Below are positions 42,770 to 52,739 of a stretch of 64,000 nt of DNA, one piece after another (the first letter of the stretch is position 1; every line of letters starts with the position of its first letter). Below the pieces are notes generated by a model. The model searched no databases. It saw only the letters and a list, made by a program, of their open reading frames with translations, and was not told the DNA's origin. Origin of the DNA: Cryoendolithus antarcticus (Eukaryota; Ascomycota; Dothideomycetes; Cladosporiales; Cladosporiaceae); the NCBI GenBank assembly GCA_002077065.1, contig NAJO01000019.1, positions 434,001 through 498,000 of the forward strand. Reading direction: 5' to 3'. The position numbers and the translations under genes are program-made.

Positions 42770-44183
42770 ATGCCCGCCCGCACCTCCACAAGAGTAGCAA
42801 CCGCGACCGTTTCCCCACCTACCCACCCAGATCAATCCCCCGACTCTGAAGACGACCTCGCAACCGTCGCCGCCATCTCTTCTGCAGCTAATCGCCGCCA
42901 AACACTCAATACTCTGAAGGCGACAAAATTCCATACAGCCATGCGCAAAACTACCACTGCCAAGGGCGCGACGAAGCGCAAGACGCCTGCTCAGGCGCTG
43001 AAGGATCGCACGAATATGCAGGGCGAGGAGACTGAGGTGGTGGAGATGGCGAAGAAGGCGCCGGCTGCGAAACGCACGAGACGGGCGGCGGAGAACGTGA
43101 TCCCGGAGACGCAGGCGGATCCTGTTGAGGAGGAAGGGGAGGGGGAGATCAGTATGGAGGATGCAGTTGTTGCGCCTTTGGCAGCTGTGCGACAGACATC
43201 GCTGCAACCTAGAGCTTCTGCGCGCGCGACTTCAGTCACAGCTGGATACCCAGCGCCGAGAGACAGGAGTAACAGCGCCTCTGGCACTGAGCGCGAGCGT
43301 CGCGGCGGAGACCCACAGCTCCGTCGACAGCTGAACGATACGACGCGGAAATACGAGAATCTGAGTCTCAAGTATCAGAATTTGCAGGCGCTGGGGAGTT
43401 CGAACGCGGAGACGAATTTCGAGAAGCTCAAGCGGGCTAGTGATGAGAAGGCGAGGAGTGCTGAGGCATTGGTTGAGAGTTTGAGGAAGGAGGTGGCGGA
43501 GCTGAAGAAAGCTGGGAAGGGGAGTGGTGTGTCGGCGGCGGAGGAGAAGGCTGTGGTGAAGGAGAGAGAGAAGGCTGAGAGGCTGGAGAAGGAGAACGCG
43601 GAGCTCAGGACACGAGTCGCCGAGTCGTCGGCTGAAGTCAAGGCGCATGTGAACGAAGTCAAGGCACTAGAAGCTAAGGTTGCTGCTGCGAGTGCAGCCA
43701 GAGCTGTGCCTGTCAATGCCACGGAGGCTATGAGAGACGCGAAGATGAAAGAGAACCTCTACGCCGACATGACCGGCCTGCTAATCCGCAACATCAAACG
43801 CCGCGACGAAGGCGACGAGTACGACTGCCTTCAAACCGGCCGCAACGGTAGTGCGTATCCCCTTTCCCTTTCCCATTCCCCCTTGACCCCTTCCCCTTCC
43901 CTCCTCCACCGAGCAGCTTGCTAACCACCCCCTCACAGCACTCCATTTCCACATCACCATCGCGCCCGACGGCAGCGCCACCACCACCCCCGGCGCAACG
44001 CAGAGTCACGATGACATCGAGTTCGAGTATGAGCCTATGCTCGATGAGGGACGGGATGCGGATTTGATTGAAATTCTGCCGGATTACCTTGCGGAGGCTA
44101 TTCAGTTCCCGCGGTTCCAGGCGCCGCGGATGTACCAGAAGTTGATTGAGTGTATGATGAAGAGGGTTGTTGTTGGGGAGTGA
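42770..44183 (+). CDS. CSM1: Monopolin complex subunit CSM1/PCS1
   Basis: Two exons, 42770-43847 and 43939-44183, with a 91-nt pyrimidine-rich intron, giving 440 residues. The N-terminal 190 residues are disordered and basic. A long coiled coil follows (about 190-330: repeated Leu/Lys/Glu heptads such as VVKEREKAERLEKENAELR). The C-terminal globular domain begins MKENLYADMTGLLIRNIKRR and continues after splicing as ALHFHITIAPDGS, FEYEPMLDEG, then YLAEAIQFPRFQAPRMYQKL, which is the Csm1/Pcs1 kinetochore-binding (RWD-like) domain. Known role: V-shaped clamp that crosslinks kinetochore proteins at meiosis I and also tethers rDNA. Without splicing the frame would enter non-homologous sequence, which supports the intron. 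Confidence 0.9.
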
Positions 44184-44664
44184 AGCGGAGGCGCTGAGAT
44201 GTTAAGAGCTAACTGCGTGAGCGTCTTGTCAGGGGAACAGGATTTCTGCCGGAGTCGATCGCGGCTGTATTTCGTACAGACTCTTTGGTTTCCCGGGCTT
44301 GGAGAGAAGAGCCTTGGTCTCGTTGTTGCGGTCCGGGGCGCGAATACCTAGGATTGTGACTTTTGAAATCCGACACTCTTCCTTCTGCTTCTCTCGGCCT
44401 TTCCTCTTGTCCCGAATCTCTCGAATGATGTCTCTCTGCTGACATTTAGACCGGAGCGCTCTTTTCCCAGACATCAGCCGCGGTACGTGTCGCCATACTC
44501 ACATGAGAGTCCGGTGGCTGTAGACTGCAGGGCTGTACTGCCATCAGGCTCTCCAGCCGCTCGGGACACATCAAATCTTGGCCAGGTCTCAGCATGTTCC
44601 TATGCCTTCGGGCATCGGACGCTTGCACGCAATTTTGGTGCTATTCGTGACGCTGGAGGCGTGC
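44184..44664. other. Intergenic region between convergent CSM1 and arylsulfotransferase genes
   Basis: About 480 bases. A Lys/Arg-rich 81-codon frame on the minus strand (44229-44474) is open but has no recognised relatives and sits in the 3' flanks of both genes, so I do not call it a gene. Confidence 0.4.
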
Positions 44665-46554
44665 TCAAGGAAGCTTCCATTCCCTCGTCGGCCTGCCTCG
44701 TAGTCGCTTTCGTAAGCGGCCTGCGATAAGGTACGCCATTACAATCACGGCTGCCAGCAGCAAGATACCTCTCCAATCGCTGATCTCGTCCACTTGCCCG
44801 AACGTTGCAGTGTTCACAAAACCTCTATGCAGCACTTCAGTGGCCCCATCGGCCATCTCCCCCAGATCCCCATCAACAGCCAACACCCTCAGTTTCTTCG
44901 CCCGTCGCCACTCCTCCGGCACAGTGATCTCTGTCTCAAATCCCGTCTTCTCCACCTCAATGACCTCTCTCCATCGTCCCTCCCTCTCATGCCACACCTG
45001 CAAGACCCAGCTCCTCACCTCCGTCGCCCCAGTCCAACTAACCCACACCTTCCCACCCTTCCTCTTCGCAGCAGGCTTCCATTTCGGCTTCCCAACCCAA
45101 CCCTCATACTCGTAAGCTCGATAGCTCTGCACGTCAGCCTTCTCCCAAGCCGAGGAAGCGCTGAAACGCAGGTCGCAGATCAAAGTACCGTTGGGATGGA
45201 AGGTGGAGACTACGGCGTTGATGCCGTGGCCCATTACTAAGTGCGGGAAAAGAGAGTTGAGGAGCTGGAGGGAGCCTTGGGAAGAGGATCGAGGGGCGAG
45301 GTGATTGGTGTAGGTGTTCAGAACGCGGACTGAATATGAATGTGAGAGGCGGCTGATGGAGGTGAGCTTTTCTCTATCGGCAACACTCAAGGAGGAGAGG
45401 ATGGGTGTTGCACCGCGGTCGGGTGCCGAGACCAGCGTGGACAGAGCAGGCAGATTTGATGCGTAGGTAAGCTCCAGTAGTAAGCCGCGCGCATTGTCAG
45501 GCCCATACTTGTAGTTCCAGTCCTCTGCCGTATTATCGAAAAGTGTCATGAGTCTCACCGTCTTCCCTTCGACGCGCTCTGACGGTATGTAGAAGTCATT
45601 GAAAGGCTCAGGGTCTACCCAACGAGAATCATGTTGCCAGGCAAAGTTCAGTGCCTCGCCGCTGGACAGATCGGCAAAAGTATTATTCTTCCCGCCTAGA
45701 GTCCAGAGAAGCTCACCAGTTCGCCCGTTGATGTAGTACACCGCGTGGGTATACCTTGCACTTACCAGATAATTGCCAGCTCCGTCTTTCTCAACGGAGT
45801 TGAGATGCCACGGATCGTAAGGACTATCCGCCGTCCCATCATTCAGTCCAACCAGTAGCTTATAACTAGCTCTCAAATCCAGATGCTCGCTAGCCCTCCA
45901 CTCCCACACCGCCTCGCCTCCCTCAACTCGAATCTCCCGAACGACGCAGTCCCAGATAAACTGATTCCACACATCGTTGAACCGCCTCCCCGCAGGCCGA
46001 ACGTCGAAATTGACGACCTCGAACATTATCACCAACGCCGTCCCTCCCGGCAAGATCGTGAACTCGTGCAGATCCACCCCTCTCCCACCTTCCCCACCAC
46101 CCACCTTCGCCACGACCTCGTAATGCTGATCCAGAATCCACCACTCCCCGCTGCCATGCCCACGAATTCTGTCATCACCAAGCCAGAACGTAAGGACTTT
46201 CTCTCCCTTCCAATCCTGGACTTGAAGATTGTACGCTTGGCCTCCAAAAGCGTTGTCGAAGTGGTGCATCCAGACTAGATGGCCTTGAGAGTCCAGGATC
46301 ATGGGACCAGGAGACTTGACTTTGTGGCCTTTGGGCGTGAGGAAGAGATGCGAGGTCGGGGAGAAGCATTGTGGTGACCATTGCTTGAACTGAACCTTGG
46401 GCGGTCGGAGGGTGGATGTATGGAAGCGATTGGTTGGGTAGGGGCCCTCAGATCCGGAGTCGAGGGTGACATGGAATGGTGGAGGAGCTTTCTGAGCGAG
46501 CGCTGCTAGGACAACGCCCGAGAGTAGAGCCAAGATCGATATAAGAGGCAGCAT
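44665..46554 (-). CDS. Arylsulfotransferase-family (ASST) secreted/membrane protein
   Basis: Single exon, 629 residues. Signal peptide at 1-20 (MLPLISILALLSGVVLAALA). The beta-propeller fold typical of fungal arylsulfotransferase-family proteins is indicated by SPGPMILDSQGHLVWMHHF, VLTFWLGD, DLHEFTILPGG, DPWHLNSVEKDGAGNYLVSA and RTGELLWTLGGKNNTF, which form the repeated blade motif 'D-x-x-G-x-x-W/L'. A C-terminal hydrophobic segment (ILLLAAVIVMAYLIAG) followed by RLRKRLRGR makes it a likely type I membrane protein. The bacterial enzymes transfer sulfate between phenols using a catalytic His; whether the fungal group is catalytic is unknown. The conserved HEF and WHLNS histidines are present. 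No neighbouring gene suggests a pathway. Confidence 0.85.
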   Translation of the reverse strand: MLPLISILALLSGVVLAALAQKAPPPFHVTLDSGSEGPYPTNRFHTSTLRPPKVQFKQWSPQCFSPTSHLFLTPKGHKVKSPGPMILDSQGHLVWMHHFDNAFGGQAYNLQVQDWKGEKVLTFWLGDDRIRGHGSGEWWILDQHYEVVAKVGGGEGGRGVDLHEFTILPGGTALVIMFEVVNFDVRPAGRRFNDVWNQFIWDCVVREIRVEGGEAVWEWRASEHLDLRASYKLLVGLNDGTADSPYDPWHLNSVEKDGAGNYLVSARYTHAVYYINGRTGELLWTLGGKNNTFADLSSGEALNFAWQHDSRWVDPEPFNDFYIPSERVEGKTVRLMTLFDNTAEDWNYKYGPDNARGLLLELTYASNLPALSTLVSAPDRGATPILSSLSVADREKLTSISRLSHSYSVRVLNTYTNHLAPRSSSQGSLQLLNSLFPHLVMGHGINAVVSTFHPNGTLICDLRFSASSAWEKADVQSYRAYEYEGWVGKPKWKPAAKRKGGKVWVSWTGATEVRSWVLQVWHEREGRWREVIEVEKTGFETEITVPEEWRRAKKLRVLAVDGDLGEMADGATEVLHRGFVNTATFGQVDEISDWRGILLLAAVIVMAYLIAGRLRKRLRGRPTREWKLP

Positions 46555-47182
46555 AATTTCCTTACGTTAAGTGCAGATCATCAACTCCACCTCCAGCTTG
46601 TGCGTCGAGTTGGTTGTTGCCGCCTCTAGCGCGTTGTCTAGAGCTCCATGACTAAGAGAAGTTTTTTCTAGGCCGTGTCCAGCAGCCAAAGAAACGTCGT
46701 CGTTGTTGCTCATAGCAAGAGGTGATGTGGTTGGGTCCTCGGCATAGACCAGTAAAGTCTAATCGTCTAGCCAGGAGCACCACGAAGAATTATACGAACA
46801 TCAATGTGATGAGAAGTGGAAGCGACAAGCTCTCGCATCATGTGCATTACGATATCTGTAGCGCTATCCGCCTAGCACTATCGCTCTCTCGCCTCCCAAG
46901 AATGCAAGGTGTTGTTCATCATCAGTCATCGCGTCTCATGGCCGTCGAACCCCGTCCCAAGACCGCCTAACTCCAAGCTACCTCGATGTCTGTACCGTTG
47001 TGCCTGTCACCTGAGATGAGCCCACATAGACAAACCCGCCCAATGCCTCCCTTATACGCCCGCCGATGGTCCGTCGTTCTGCGCTCTCATTATCACGCGG
47101 TGTCTTCCATCGTCTCTCCGTCCGTGACCTCAGCAGGAGTCTCAAGTCACCCTCATCAACGCTCAGCAGCCGCCTAGGCAAG
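46555..47182. other. Intergenic region
   Basis: About 630 bases holding the arylsulfotransferase promoter and the 3' end of the RING gene. No gene or element recognised. Confidence 0.5.
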
Positions 47183-49648
47183 CTACGCGGCGACTGCATC
47201 CACATCAAGCGCGTCATTCTCGGTCTCAGCGCTCGCACCCGCAGCAGCGTCTTCCGTCCCTTCTGCAGGTTTCTCCTTCTCGTTCACGCCCTGGCCGCGA
47301 CAGAGCGGGCAGGAGTTGCGACCTTGTGTGAGCCACTGTGAATGATGTTAGCTGTGAGAGTTCGCTGTAGCTCGGAGTAGGGTGTTACGACTTACCGTAT
47401 CAATGCACTCTCGGTGATAGAGGTGCCCGCACTTAGCCAGCCGTCTTGCGATCTCCTTGACCTCGAAGTCCGAAAGGCAGACCAGGCACCTCTGCCCTTG
47501 CTCGAGTACCACGCGCTCTGGCTCGTCGGCTCCCAGAGCTGTAGTAGCAACAGCCACCAGCTCGGCAGTCTTCGCCGCATCTTCCTCTTGCTCGACAACG
47601 ATGATGTCGTACACCCCTCCGGCTGACTGTACGTCCTCTTCACTTGCGACAGGTGCCTTTGCCGGTCCCAGTAGCGCTGAGAGGAGCATCATGTCCTCGT
47701 ACGTCGGGTTCTCAGTGAATAGGCTCGGCGTCGTGAGAATAGGGTGGTTCTCGGGGTAGCTACCGCCGAGTACGTAGATAATCCAGCTTCGACTGTCTGT
47801 ACTACTCCTCCTTCCCTCGCGTTCATTGTCAGCGGCTGACGTGCTCGTGCGCGACAGTGGAGGGAGGTTGTCTGGCTCTACGACGCCGTTGCGGCGAGGG
47901 TGACCAGAGGCGAAGCGAGGGTAATGAATGTTCGGCGCAGTGTCTGAGCGGCGATGTGAGTTGCGGAAGGAAGGTGAAGGGGAGCGAGGTGAACGTGAGG
48001 AGAGGAGATTGTCGGAGCTACGTGTGGAGTGCAGAGAGACTGTCTCCTCCGTGTGACTTGACAGCGGACTCGTGGCGCTACGGTGTAGAGCAGAGTTCCG
48101 CCGCGAGTCAGTGGAGAAGTCACGAAGACTGTCCGCCACGAATGAAGCAGGTCGGGAGTGAGATGGAGTCGTATTGCGACTCGAGATCCTGCTAAGCTCT
48201 GGAGATGGCGAAGCTGGTGTTGCGGGTGGAGGACGAGGCTCGAGGGCTGAAGTCGAGGAGGCGATACTCCAAGGCCGCTCTCGGCGACGATCTGGAGAAC
48301 GATGATCGCGCTGGTCATCGTAGCGATCGTTGATGCGATTGCGGTTCATGCCGAAACCACCCATACTTGCCCTGCGCCGCGATCTGAAGCTTGTGCCGTT
48401 CTGAGGTGGACGAAGGATGCTATCAATGCTGTCGTGGCCATGTGCTCCCAGAGCGTTGGCTGGCAGAGGTGATGGGAAGTTTCCGAGTGCATCGATGAAG
48501 GGTGGCAGCTCGTCCACGGCGCTTCCGGATCCTGTGCTGGAGTTCGGGTTGATGGACCGTATGCCTACGATTATGATCGGCACCATGCGGCCATCAGCAG
48601 CAGCATCCTCCGCAGTCTGTCCACGCAGTCCTGGCTGAGCCGCATCTGCGCCGTTCGCTCTCGACGAATTGAACCTGAACATGCGGAAGAAGTTCAGAGC
48701 TCCCGCTTGTGTCGACTCACCGCTGTTGCCCTCACTGTGTCCATCACTACTCTGCCTCAACGCAGACGCGATCCTACCGTTCTGCAGCGCTCTGAGAAAC
48801 CCATCAAAGCTCCCATCTTCTCCTGCTCCTCCAACATCACCGTACCCTGTGCCACCCGACAGCTCCCTAGCTTCACTCAAAGCTTGATGATCATCTCCCA
48901 TCAGTGTAGCTGCAGTCGCTGAGGCTGCCATACTAAGTAGCCTACTCAGCATTGTGGCCTGGTCCTCCGTACCTGTTGGTCTCCTAGTAGGTGAAGGTGG
49001 AGGCGATCTCCGTCTCCGAAACGATGAAGTGATGGATCTGAAGGGTCGGTCCGGCCGAAGTGAGTTGAATCTGATGTTCTGCAATCGGTGTGAGCTGGTC
49101 GAGCGCTGTGATGCCTCAGGTTCTTGGGCTGGCCCGAAGATGTCGCGATCGAAGGTGGAAGTCTGATCGATGGATGGGAGCCTTGGCGGTGGGAAGCCGC
49201 TGCGTGCTTCTGTCCTAGCAGAAGCGCGTATGTATGATGAGCGCTGCTGCAGTATGCCGTGTGGTCGTGGCTCTCGGTTGCGATTGCTTGCTGCCTCGTC
49301 TCTCCGTCCGTGGAACATGTGTGATAGAGTGGTTCTCGATCGTTGCAAAGCGGAAGGTCGTGACGGTCCAGCGTCATCGTGTGAGGGTGACTGTAGCATG
49401 CGCGAGAGGCGATGGGTACTGCTAGAGCGCGCGGGTGTGCGAGGCTGAGGCTGTCCACTCAGTAGACCGCCGTTCTCTTCACTGCTGGCAGCGCGTTGGC
49501 TGTCTCCCATCTCTCCAAGCCGTTGGAAGATATTGCCTGAGGACAAGGACCGTCGCCGCCGCTGGCGTTGTGTTGTGTCTTGGCCGACATGACCGCTACT
49601 CACCTCCCTCAACCGGTCACTCTCTGGCCGTGAGGCGCCTTGACCCAT
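47183..49648 (-). CDS. RING-H2 E3 ubiquitin ligase with long disordered N-terminus
   Basis: Two exons, 49648-47396 and 47335-47183, with a 60-nt intron (GTAAGT donor), giving 801 residues. The protein begins MGQGASRPE, a Gly2 context suggestive of N-myristoylation. About 600 residues of Ser/Arg-rich disordered sequence follow, with RSSTHRLSRML-like motifs. The C-terminal RING-H2 domain is split by the intron: CLVCLSDFEVKEIARRLAKC, GHLYHRECIDT in the first exon and WLTQGRNSCPLC in the second. The whole C3H2C3 ligand set is complete only after splicing, which fixes the structure. Before the RING, a conserved block (PTYEDMMLLSALLGPAKAPV) matches a fungal family of RING proteins. An Asp/Ala-rich tail ends DALDVDAVAA. 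Known role of the family: E3 ligases; membrane-associated targets possible but unproven. Confidence 0.88.
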
Positions 49649-50078
49649 CTCAAAGGATAACTCTCAGCTCATCGTCTGCCGCATCCCCGAAAGTGATAGT
49701 CGTCCACAGTATTAATGATGGGAAGAATATCGGGTAACCCGGAGATTGGATGAAGCGAAAGGCGTATAGAGTGTGTGCCTGTTTCTGTGATCAAGTCATG
49801 TGCAGTGTAGCGATGGTCAGCTGTGGAGATGGATGTTGCTCTGCATGAGACCTGCGGAGGCGGCGTGGAGAGGCAGTGCCTGAAGGGTGGTGAGGCTGAC
49901 AACAGTGCTAAGGCGCGATGTCTGCCTCAGGAGCGGCCGTGAATGCAAGGTTGAGAAGGCGCATGTAAGCAGCGTGACTGTCAGTCGATGTGTTCGCTTC
50001 CCTTTGCCATTGCAACACACACGGTGCAGCGATACGATGCGCTAGTCTCGCCTTAGTCATTAGCCTTCTTAAGGTGAA
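49649..50078. other. Promoter region of the RING gene
   Basis: 430 bases between the RING gene start and the left direct repeat. Short frames only; nothing recognised. Confidence 0.5.
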
Positions 50079-50153
50079 GCCCGCCTAATCCGAGCTGCAG
50101 ATGATCACCGTCTGTGCACCTTTCGCGCTTCACTCCATCTTCTGACATTGGCC
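50079..50153 (+). repeat. Left copy of a ~75-bp direct repeat flanking the F-box gene
   Basis: Matches 52571-52643 in the same orientation. My hand alignment gives about 58 identical positions of 75 with one gap. Exact shared blocks include TCCGAG, GTGCACCTTTC, CTTCAC and TCTTCTGA. Most mismatches are C/T or G/A transitions. Confidence 0.6.
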
Positions 50154-50212
50154 GGACTATATCCCTAGACTATATACTTGGGACTCTTACAGGAAGCCTA
50201 CCACCCTGGTAT

Positions 50213-52075
50213 CTATGCCAATAACGGAAAACTGTGCCATTTCTCCATCCAATCTCTGCCCTCAACACCGGGCCACACCTTCTGCAACACCGGCATGCAA
50301 TATTCTTCCACCCATTCATGAAATTTATCGTCCATCTCAAGACGTGATCTATCACCGTGCCAATATTTTTGGTACTCCTCGATGGAGCATTGCTGAGTAC
50401 TGTCATCCCTCAAATTGCGCGAGCAATCAAATGAGCGGGCAATATACGCGAGTAGTTTGATCCAATCGTGGTTGGAACAGAAGTCGCATTGCGGTTCGAG
50501 CGCATCGACTCGGTATTGCAAAGTCTGCAGCGGCGCGGCGTGAGGAGGTTTGGCGGAGGAAATTGTGTTGAATATCGAGCTCACAAGCGCTTCGTCAACC
50601 GCTAGGGAAACGACGAGGTCGACGCTCTCGGCCATGTATTTTTCTGAAGCTAGTTGGTACTGCTGGCCGTAGAGTCCCATCCAGAGGTAGTCCATCGAAT
50701 GGAAGACACTGAGGCGCAAATGTCGTAGCGACGTGAGCTTACCGAGTTCGCGGTATATGGCAACTTCTTTCGCGTCTCCTGCCGAGCGTTGGATACACAG
50801 GGCGAGGTACTCGATTGAAGGCGCTTTTTGTTGAATCGTCCGGATCAGCTCTGCATTCGCGAACGCCCACAAGTCAGGATCGGAATTGGTCCCAGCAATC
50901 TCGTATTGACCGGGCATGAGCAGGTCAAGGCGCTGTAATGTTCGTCCTGAGTGGCCAAGTACAAGAGGCAGGGTGCTAGGGAAGTATCGTCCGCGTAATG
51001 TCAGGCTCCGCAGAGGTGGAAGAGAATGTAGAAAGTTGTTGAGCCTGATCTCCATCTCATCCGCATTGTAGACGTCCCATAGATCTAAATCGAGCGAATC
51101 GAGAACTGGGAATTGGCACTCTTCTGTCAGCCACCGCAAATGAGATGCAGAGAGCCAATCACCGATCCTGAGGGTCCGTAGCGCAGAGATGTCCATCATA
51201 CTTCTCAGCTTTTCCAGACTACCCATCCTGTCCGAGTCTGACAGCTCCGTCGGCCCTGTAAGATGGTGCGAGGTCGAGATCGACAGGTGTTCCAGATGCG
51301 AGGCCGATACCGAATGATCTTTCAGTATCGTCCCCGGCAGCCACTCCCTTCCTGAAAGAGGCCCGACCGGATTGATACATATATCGACCTCGTGCAGATT
51401 AGGTGCGGCACCTGCGACGATTTCGAAGACGGCACTCGCGTTGTAGTCTACCAAACCTTGACTTCCAGTGTTCTGCATGTCTATCTGTCCGAGACTGTAC
51501 AGGCAAGGCGAAGTAGCTAGCTCCAGTTCATGCGGATCGATACGGAAGGGGTCCTTCGGAGAGACTATCAGGCTTTTCAGGCAGAAAAGTGGCATGTGCA
51601 ATCGGATCAAAGGAGAAGACTCGTGCAACAGACGGAGTACTCTCGAGGGAATCTGTTCCAAAAATCCCCACGTGAAATCCCGCAACGTCTCGAGTTGTAG
51701 CATAAGTCGAATGAGTCTCTCGCAATTCGCGCTATCGGTGAAAACGCCACCAGGTATCTCAGCGCCGCGATTACGTATGGAGCGTCCGGTATTCCAGTCA
51801 CCCCGAGTCGATGTAACTCCTTTCATGAAGCCGAAAATCCGAAGGTGGCGGACCCGTCGTGACTTCTCAGGCGACGCAAGAACGCTGTTTGCGTACTCGC
51901 AATTCTCCCGGAATGTCTCCCGCGATGTGAGTCGAATAGATACGGTGTAGAATATTCGCGAGGCCGCTCCGTTGCGACAGTTTGGTGAGACCAGCGCAAG
52001 TTGGAAGACGCTCTTGCGGTCAAGGCAGTCGCATATCCGTTCGACAAGCTCCACCGGAAGATCCTTGAACGACAT
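50213..52075 (-). CDS. F-box protein with LRR-like repeats
   Basis: Single exon, 620 residues. The N-terminus is a clean F-box: MSFKDLPVELVERICDCLD, then KSVFQLALVSPNCRNGA. The rest shows irregular leucine-rich segments (LEHLSISTSHHL, LRTLRIGDW, LDSLDLDLWDVYN, LRSLTLRGRYF, LQRLDLLMPGQYE, IEYLALCIQRS, LTSLRHLRLSVF) spaced 25-40 residues apart, the pattern of F-box/LRR adaptors of SCF ubiquitin ligases. C-terminal half is richer in Trp and Lys (HGDRSRLEMDDKFHEWVEEY). Substrate unknown; this is one of the large, rapidly evolving F-box sets of Dothideomycetes. It is bracketed by two diverged 75-bp direct repeats (60 bp after its stop and about 500 bp before its start). Confidence 0.85.
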   Translation of the reverse strand: MSFKDLPVELVERICDCLDRKSVFQLALVSPNCRNGAASRIFYTVSIRLTSRETFRENCEYANSVLASPEKSRRVRHLRIFGFMKGVTSTRGDWNTGRSIRNRGAEIPGGVFTDSANCERLIRLMLQLETLRDFTWGFLEQIPSRVLRLLHESSPLIRLHMPLFCLKSLIVSPKDPFRIDPHELELATSPCLYSLGQIDMQNTGSQGLVDYNASAVFEIVAGAAPNLHEVDICINPVGPLSGREWLPGTILKDHSVSASHLEHLSISTSHHLTGPTELSDSDRMGSLEKLRSMMDISALRTLRIGDWLSASHLRWLTEECQFPVLDSLDLDLWDVYNADEMEIRLNNFLHSLPPLRSLTLRGRYFPSTLPLVLGHSGRTLQRLDLLMPGQYEIAGTNSDPDLWAFANAELIRTIQQKAPSIEYLALCIQRSAGDAKEVAIYRELGKLTSLRHLRLSVFHSMDYLWMGLYGQQYQLASEKYMAESVDLVVSLAVDEALVSSIFNTISSAKPPHAAPLQTLQYRVDALEPQCDFCSNHDWIKLLAYIARSFDCSRNLRDDSTQQCSIEEYQKYWHGDRSRLEMDDKFHEWVEEYCMPVLQKVWPGVEGRDWMEKWHSFPLLA

Positions 52076-52570
52076 TATCGCCTCGTGTGTGCAGTCACTG
52101 GCAGACTCCGTAGTGCTTAACGTGAGGAAGTATCTGCCAATGCGAGGGCACAGCGGACCAGGGGATCGGGACTAAAAACGAGTCGTCACACATTAGCGAT
52201 CCTAACCTGCTTGAGGGACAACGTGCGCTCCTTTGTCACAATGCAGACACCGCCGGAGATTAATATCGACTCATCCGCTCGTTTACCATCGCTAGGTTAC
52301 AGCACGTTACAGGCCGTGAAGCCCATGAGAAGGCATACATGGCGAGGGTTCAACAGATGTACACAAGTCCTCATTGTTCTCAATGGGTCTCGCGTTCTAC
52401 GATCCGCTAGACTGGGCTGCAGGATCAGATATCGGCGCATTGACTGCGGCGCAGCTTTTTGCACAACACCGTTGCTACCACCAGTCAAACGAGCATCAGC
52501 AAGAGGGGATGGTCCGGCAAAATGTCGTCTTGTCGGGTACGACCCTTCCGACATTGGTTGTTTGATGACG

Positions 52571-52643
52571 GCCCGCTTGCTCCGAGCCGCATCTAATCAC
52601 GTCCGTGCACCTTTCTTACTTCACCTTATCTTCTGATATTGAC
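52571..52643 (+). repeat. Right copy of the ~75-bp direct repeat
   Basis: Same orientation as 50079-50153. Ends about 95 bases before the RRN11 start, so it may lie in that gene's promoter or leader. Flanks beyond the repeat are not similar to those of the left copy. Confidence 0.6.
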
Positions 52644-52739
52644 CTGTCTCAATACCATAATCTTATTATGTACCGTCTTCGAGACAGGAACGAGAGGGCT
52701 GTATATCATGGGCCCCAGCATCACCGGCCGTAATCCAGT

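Noticed and set aside
44229..44474. 81-codon Lys/Arg-rich frame on the minus strand between CSM1 and the arylsulfotransferase gene
   Set aside because: Lies in the convergent 3' flanks, no recognised homologue, no splice extension found.
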